Assembly: GCA_031282985.1 (NCBI GenBank)
Contig: JAITCR010000204.1
Location: 1 to 9,235, forward strand
Direction of reading: 5' to 3'
From: Nitrososphaerota archaeon
GTDB lineage: Archaea > Thermoproteota > Bathyarchaeia > Bathyarchaeales > Bathycorpusculaceae
Length of the DNA: 9,235 nucleotides
Both the position numbers and the translations under genes were made by a program. The notes beneath the pieces were generated by a model, which worked only from the letters and a program-made list of their open reading frames with translations, had not been told where the DNA came from and searched no databases. Position 1 is the stretch's first letter; each line of letters opens with the position of its first letter. Positions 6,711 to 9,235 of the stretch are shown here, in pieces.

Positions 6711-6977
6711 TTAGACAAGTTTTGATAATGCCTCTTTGAGCTCTTCTATGTACTGCTCTGTTTCACCTGAAGTGGCAGCTTCTCTTAGACAAGATTCAAC
6801 ATGATCTTCTAAAATTAATTTTGATACCTTATTTAATGCTGCCCGTATGGCTACTATTTGTAGGAGTATGTCTGGACAGGTTTTATCTGTTTCAACCATG
6901 TTTTTAACGCCATGAACATGGCCTTCTATTCTGGATAGGCGGTCTGATACTTCTTTTCTTCTTTTATGAACATGCAT
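6711..6977 (-). CDS. CsoR/RcnR-family metal-sensing repressor with H-C-H-C ligand set
   Basis: This small (88-residue) all-helical DUF156 protein binds DNA as a tetramer and releases it on metal binding. The family blocks are RLSRIEGHVHGVKNMV (14-28), C34 in TCPDILLQI, the helix AIRAALNKVSKLIL and DHVESC (58-63). Counting from the IEG glycine, C34, H59 and C63 match the Cys-His-Cys copper site of CsoR. H2 falls exactly where RcnR has its N-terminal ligand His3, giving H-C-H-C, the pattern of the nickel sensor InrS. The ATG at 6977 preserves that His. The gene is first in an operon with the P1B ATPase, and a G-tract operator lies 14 bases upstream. The family is certain. The metal, Ni versus Cu(I), is inferred only from the ligands. 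Confidence 0.92.
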   Translation of the reverse strand: MHVHKRRKEVSDRLSRIEGHVHGVKNMVETDKTCPDILLQIVAIRAALNKVSKLILEDHVESCLREAATSGETEQYIEELKEALSKLV

Positions 6978-6983
6978 CTACTA

Positions 6984-7009
6984 TATCCCATGTAGGGGGA
7001 GGGGATACA
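6984..7009. promoter_or_regulatory. Candidate CsoR/RcnR-type G-tract operator
   Basis: Positions 6991-7009 read TGTA-GGGGGAGGGGA-TACA, a long G-tract held between complementary 4-base arms. This is the layout of known CsoR/RcnR operators, which have a G/C tract flanked by TA-rich inverted arms. A second, overlapping dyad is formed by TATCCC (6984-6989) and GGGATA (7002-7007). The site lies between the TATA box of the sensor gene and its start codon, where a bound tetramer would block transcription of sensor and pump. Confidence 0.65.
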
Positions 7010-7011
7010 AA

Positions 7012-7026
7012 CATATAACCTTTACT
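7012..7026 (-). promoter_or_regulatory. Archaeal BRE/TATA promoter of the sensor-ATPase operon
   Basis: On the minus strand, GTAAAGG (BRE-like) is followed directly by TTATATG (TATA box). Transcription would start about 25 bases downstream, near 6990, leaving a leader of only about 12 bases before the ATG at 6977. No strong ribosome-binding site is present there, so near-leaderless translation is possible. Confidence 0.55.
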
Positions 7027-7192
7027 CAAAAAAAGCTCCAATCCTAACAAAAGACACAACCTCAAACTTACAACCAAACAATATCCATAATCAAGCAGAT
7101 AGTAGACTAAACAAGTTAACTAACCTGTTGTCTGAAACGCTACCCTCACTTCGATGTTGCCAAATAAAAATATGCAGCTGAACGCCTCCGCT

Positions 7193-8404
7193 TTAGACCT
7201 GCAAAAAGGTCATTGCAAGTGCGCCATATACATTAAGCATAACCGCAAAAGCACCTATTACGAGATCAGTACGGGTCGGTCGCGCTTTTTTCGAGAGCAA
7301 CAGATACAGGAAAACCATAGGTATCATATCTATAGTATAACGCGCACCAAACTGCCAACCTCCGAGCGTTTTATGAAGACAAAGCAAAATTATGTTGACA
7401 AGTACAGCCACACATATAGCCGCCTTAACCATAGTCATTTCTTTCCTAAGCAAATCTTCTATCAGACATATGAACCATACGATGAAAATAGGATTAGCTA
7501 TATAGAACATAAACCCATCGAACATAGGGTATTGAAGCCCACCGTTTAAGCCAAGCGTTATCGGACGTAAAAACAAGTTATAGAGATTGGGTAGCAAATA
7601 ACTCAGATGAAATTGCCCATTTGGGGAATTAACAAACTCTGGAAGATAATTGTGCCCAAACTCAATCGGATTCCCAAATCTGACATAATTATATATCATA
7701 TATGCTCCACCTATTACAGCTGGACCAACAAAACATTTGAGCTGCCCAAGCATAAGACGTAACGGCTTTTCATTGAACCGCACAGCTTTATCCTTCATGA
7801 AGTAATATATGAATAGAACTGGGAAAAACACTATAGAAAACGGCCGACACCCCACAGCCAAAGCCAACGTTATATATGAAAACACTCTATGATCTTTAAG
7901 CATTAAATACACCGTCGCAAGACATAACAACATGTTAAGCGACTGCGCTTGAAACCAAACACCACCATTCGTAGACATCCACATTAGATTACATCCCCAC
8001 ACAACAAAAACAGCCCAGAATGCAGCAAAAATATCCCTTGCCCCAATTTCCCGCATGCATTTATACGCAATCACCGCGCTTATCAGTGAATACACCGCTA
8101 TTATCAGATTATTTGGCGTCATCTCACCAAACACCAACGCAAAAGGTAGCATGAACACTGAGGGTAAAGGCGGAAAAGAAACATACCAATTATTATTATA
8201 TATGGCCAATTCAAGATAGGAATAATCTTTACCCAGCCCAGTTTCTCCCCGAAGCCACGCCAAAGATTGCAAAGTATAACTATCCCAATGAGAATGTGCA
8301 AAAAGTGTGCCGCCCAAAAGATCATGAATGAGTATATACCCGATTATCATCAGAAATATCATAATCCATATTGTCTTATCGAACTTGAACAGTGTTTTTA
8401 TCAT
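7193..8404 (-). CDS. GT-C type membrane glycosyltransferase (PMT/ArnT-like)
   Basis: This 403-residue protein has about ten hydrophobic helices. It has the hallmarks of GT-C enzymes, which transfer sugars from polyprenyl-phosphate donors on the outer face of the membrane. An acidic residue sits in the first external loop after helix 1 (HWDSYTLQ, D41). Then come WYVSFPPLPSVFMLPF (73-88), an AVGCRPF segment (183-189), YNYVRFGNPIEFGHNY (238-253) and a late GGWQFGARYTIDMIP segment (348-362). These blocks are typical of the archaeal and bacterial branch of PMT/ArnT-like transferases. A role in protein N- or O-glycosylation or cell-surface glycan synthesis is likely, but neither donor nor acceptor can be read from the sequence. 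No glycan genes lie beside it. A possible TATA-like TATTTAGTATTTA lies about 45 bases before the ATG on the minus strand. The gene is separated from the sensor operon by 215 bases. Confidence 0.8.
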   Translation of the reverse strand: MIKTLFKFDKTIWIMIFLMIIGYILIHDLLGGTLFAHSHWDSYTLQSLAWLRGETGLGKDYSYLELAIYNNNWYVSFPPLPSVFMLPFALVFGEMTPNNLIIAVYSLISAVIAYKCMREIGARDIFAAFWAVFVVWGCNLMWMSTNGGVWFQAQSLNMLLCLATVYLMLKDHRVFSYITLALAVGCRPFSIVFFPVLFIYYFMKDKAVRFNEKPLRLMLGQLKCFVGPAVIGGAYMIYNYVRFGNPIEFGHNYLPEFVNSPNGQFHLSYLLPNLYNLFLRPITLGLNGGLQYPMFDGFMFYIANPIFIVWFICLIEDLLRKEMTMVKAAICVAVLVNIILLCLHKTLGGWQFGARYTIDMIPMVFLYLLLSKKARPTRTDLVIGAFAVMLNVYGALAMTFLQV

Positions 8405-8622
8405 GCTGAAAAACCGCTAACCTCTGTGTTTACACCAACGGTAAATACTAAATATTGAAAAAGCCATCGCTCAACAGGCAAAAAATCGTTGTTAACATCA
8501 CTAACTTTGTTGTTTGTTTTGGTTTGTTTTTCTTTATACTGTTTGACGTGTTTACTTTCATAGTTAACCTTCATGCTACAGGAGTCACTTGTACTATCGT
8601 TACTAAATTTTCTCATACACAT
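8401..8622 (-). CDS. Possible small hypothetical ORF upstream of the glycosyltransferase
   Basis: A 73-codon frame starts with ATG at 8622. Its TGA overlaps the ATG of the glycosyltransferase gene as ATGA, a typical arrangement for translational coupling. GAGGTAAC lies 17 bases upstream of its start, which is rather far. The predicted peptide is rich in Lys, Asn, Ser and Thr, with no membrane segment or recognisable motif. It may be a chance frame in an AT-rich leader; only the overlap argues for it. If it is not translated, the stretch is an untranslated leader. Confidence 0.22.
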   Translation of the reverse strand: MCMRKFSNDSTSDSCSMKVNYESKHVKQYKEKQTKTNNKVSDVNNDFLPVERWLFQYLVFTVGVNTEVSGFSA

Positions 8623-8779
8623 TGCCGTCTTATTTGTTACCTCTATTGTTGCTTGTCATAGTTGGTTGGTTCTGGATCGGAGTTTTTGGGTCAAGCTTTA
8701 TACACTATTTATTTATTAGATTTTAGTACTTATTATTTTTTGGTGTTTTAACGGGGATTTACAGGTATTTGTTTGGAAT
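8623..8779. other. AT-rich non-coding stretch
   Basis: Together with the doubtful small frame to its left, this makes almost 500 bases without a firm gene between the glycosyltransferase and the IS1 remnant. It contains T-rich sequence and minus-strand TATA-like elements (GTATAAAG at about 8695-8702, and AAATAAATAG next to it) that could start transcription toward the glycosyltransferase. I see no RNA gene, repeat array or conserved coding frame in it. Confidence 0.4.
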
Positions 8780-8783
8780 TTTT

Positions 8784-8801
8784 AGACTGCTAACTTGCCG
8801 G
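8784..8801. repeat. Possible degenerate terminal inverted repeat of the IS1-family element
   Basis: CTGCTAACTTGCCGG at 8787-8801 resembles the inner part of the Escherichia coli IS1 end as I remember it (CTGCCAACTTACTGA); the four differences are all transitions. It is oriented inward toward the transposase remnant and lies about 105 bases beyond that gene's stop. The outer GG of the IS1 end is not present, and the partner end is outside the window, so support is weak. Confidence 0.25.
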
Positions 8802-8905
8802 ATGTGCGAAAAATAACTATACCACACACTGCATCAGTCATAATATCATAGTGTTTAAGTCTGTTTCTAAATTCATCACCAAAAATATAAAACTTTGAAA
8901 GTATT

Positions 8906-9235
8906 TCAAAAGGGATTATGTGCAAGGTTCAAAATCTCCTCTCTTGACCCATTGACGTGAAAACGGGCAAACAGAAAAACCGTCAAATCAATCATACGCA
9001 AACTACGCGAAACCATACAGGCCTTCCGCCGAAACCGACCACACCAATGCCGCTGACGAAAATTATTCCGCTCCACCCATGCATCTGCGCTTTCGTTTAA
9101 ACAAGCAACTCAGGCAGAATCAACTCCGCATAAGCTTCCCAATTATCCGCAAAGAAAACCTCAACCTTCAAACTCTGTAACCGATCAAGCATTTTCTTTA
9201 ACGTTTGAGCACTTCGGCTTCCGCATTCCCAATCC
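8906..9235 (-). pseudogene. IS1-family transposase, decayed (nonsense plus frameshift) and cut by the window edge
   Basis: Two minus-strand frames together give the C-terminal part of an IS1 transposase. The first (9234-9097) includes VFFADNWEAYAELILPELL, matching the region around the second catalytic Asp, and then meets TAA where Gln is expected. The second (9076-8906) begins VERNNFRQRHWCGRFRRKA, which holds the catalytic Glu of the DDE triad, and continues SRSLRMIDLTVFLFARFHVNG to the TGA. The junction needs one missing base between Met-His and Val-Glu-Arg (CAT-GG-GTG-GAG). A premature stop and a -1 frameshift therefore both separate the catalytic Asp from the Glu, so the copy is inactive. 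The N-terminal zinc-finger and HTH part would lie beyond the right edge. The IS1 assignment is confident because of the VERNN and RSLRMIDLT blocks. Confidence 0.85.

Noticed and set aside
7100..7145. GTTAAC-centred inverted repeat downstream of the glycosyltransferase
   Set aside because: The arms are short and imperfect and no T-run follows in the right place; not convincing as an operator or terminator.
7154..7549. Plus-strand 131-codon frame
   Set aside because: It lies mostly opposite the glycosyltransferase gene; its His/Tyr/Arg-rich product has no family features and looks like an antisense shadow.
8455..8661. Plus-strand 68-codon frame with a hydrophobic segment
   Set aside because: It begins with TTG without a ribosome-binding site, and its hydrophobicity comes from T-rich sequence that is the complement of the Lys-rich minus-strand frame. 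No motif.

Overview
The window looks archaeal. The promoters I can read are of the archaeal type: a BRE-like GTAAAGG followed by TTATATG upstream of the CsoR-family gene, and a TATA-like CTTTTATATG upstream of cbiM. The regulator at 995-1828 and the Fpg-like protein beside it also resemble archaeal families. Base composition is AT-rich. A low-GC uncultivated archaeon, perhaps a Bathyarchaeia-like lineage or a methanogen relative, would fit, but the exact placement is a guess.

Layout, left to right. Positions 2-103 hold the last 33 codons of a DDE (IS630-like) transposase. Positions 153-1828 are a two-gene minus-strand operon: a winged-helix regulator, then an atypical Fpg/Nei-type protein. 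A short divergent promoter region (1829-1912) with one shared TATA element and a dyad separates it from a plus-strand cobalt/nickel uptake operon, cbiM-cbiN-cbiQ-cbiO (1913-4812). This encodes a complete ECF-type transporter. Its CbiN is double length, with a degenerate CbiN-like half fused in front of a canonical one. A short symmetrical terminator (4813-4850) separates it from a convergent minus-strand operon: a CsoR/RcnR-family metal sensor (6711-6977) followed by a P1B-type metal-exporting ATPase (4851-6689). A G-tract dyad typical of CsoR/RcnR operators lies just downstream of the sensor gene's TATA box. Next come a GT-C type membrane glycosyltransferase (7193-8404, minus) and a gene-poor, AT-rich stretch. 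The right edge holds a decayed IS1-family transposase (8906-9235, minus) with a nonsense codon and a frameshift.

How it works together (inference): the centre of the window is a transition-metal homeostasis locus that pairs an importer (CbiMNQO, with a possible divergent regulator) with an exporter (P1B ATPase, with its own sensor). The sensor's predicted ligand set, H2-C34-H59-C63, resembles nickel-sensing InrS rather than classical Cu(I) CsoR. The ATPase combines a CPC motif with a His-Glu at the TM8 position where P1B-4 pumps have HEG. Its metal is therefore open, and Ni or Co would make sense beside cbiMNQO. Insertion-sequence remnants at both edges suggest that the segment lies in a rearranged part of the genome.
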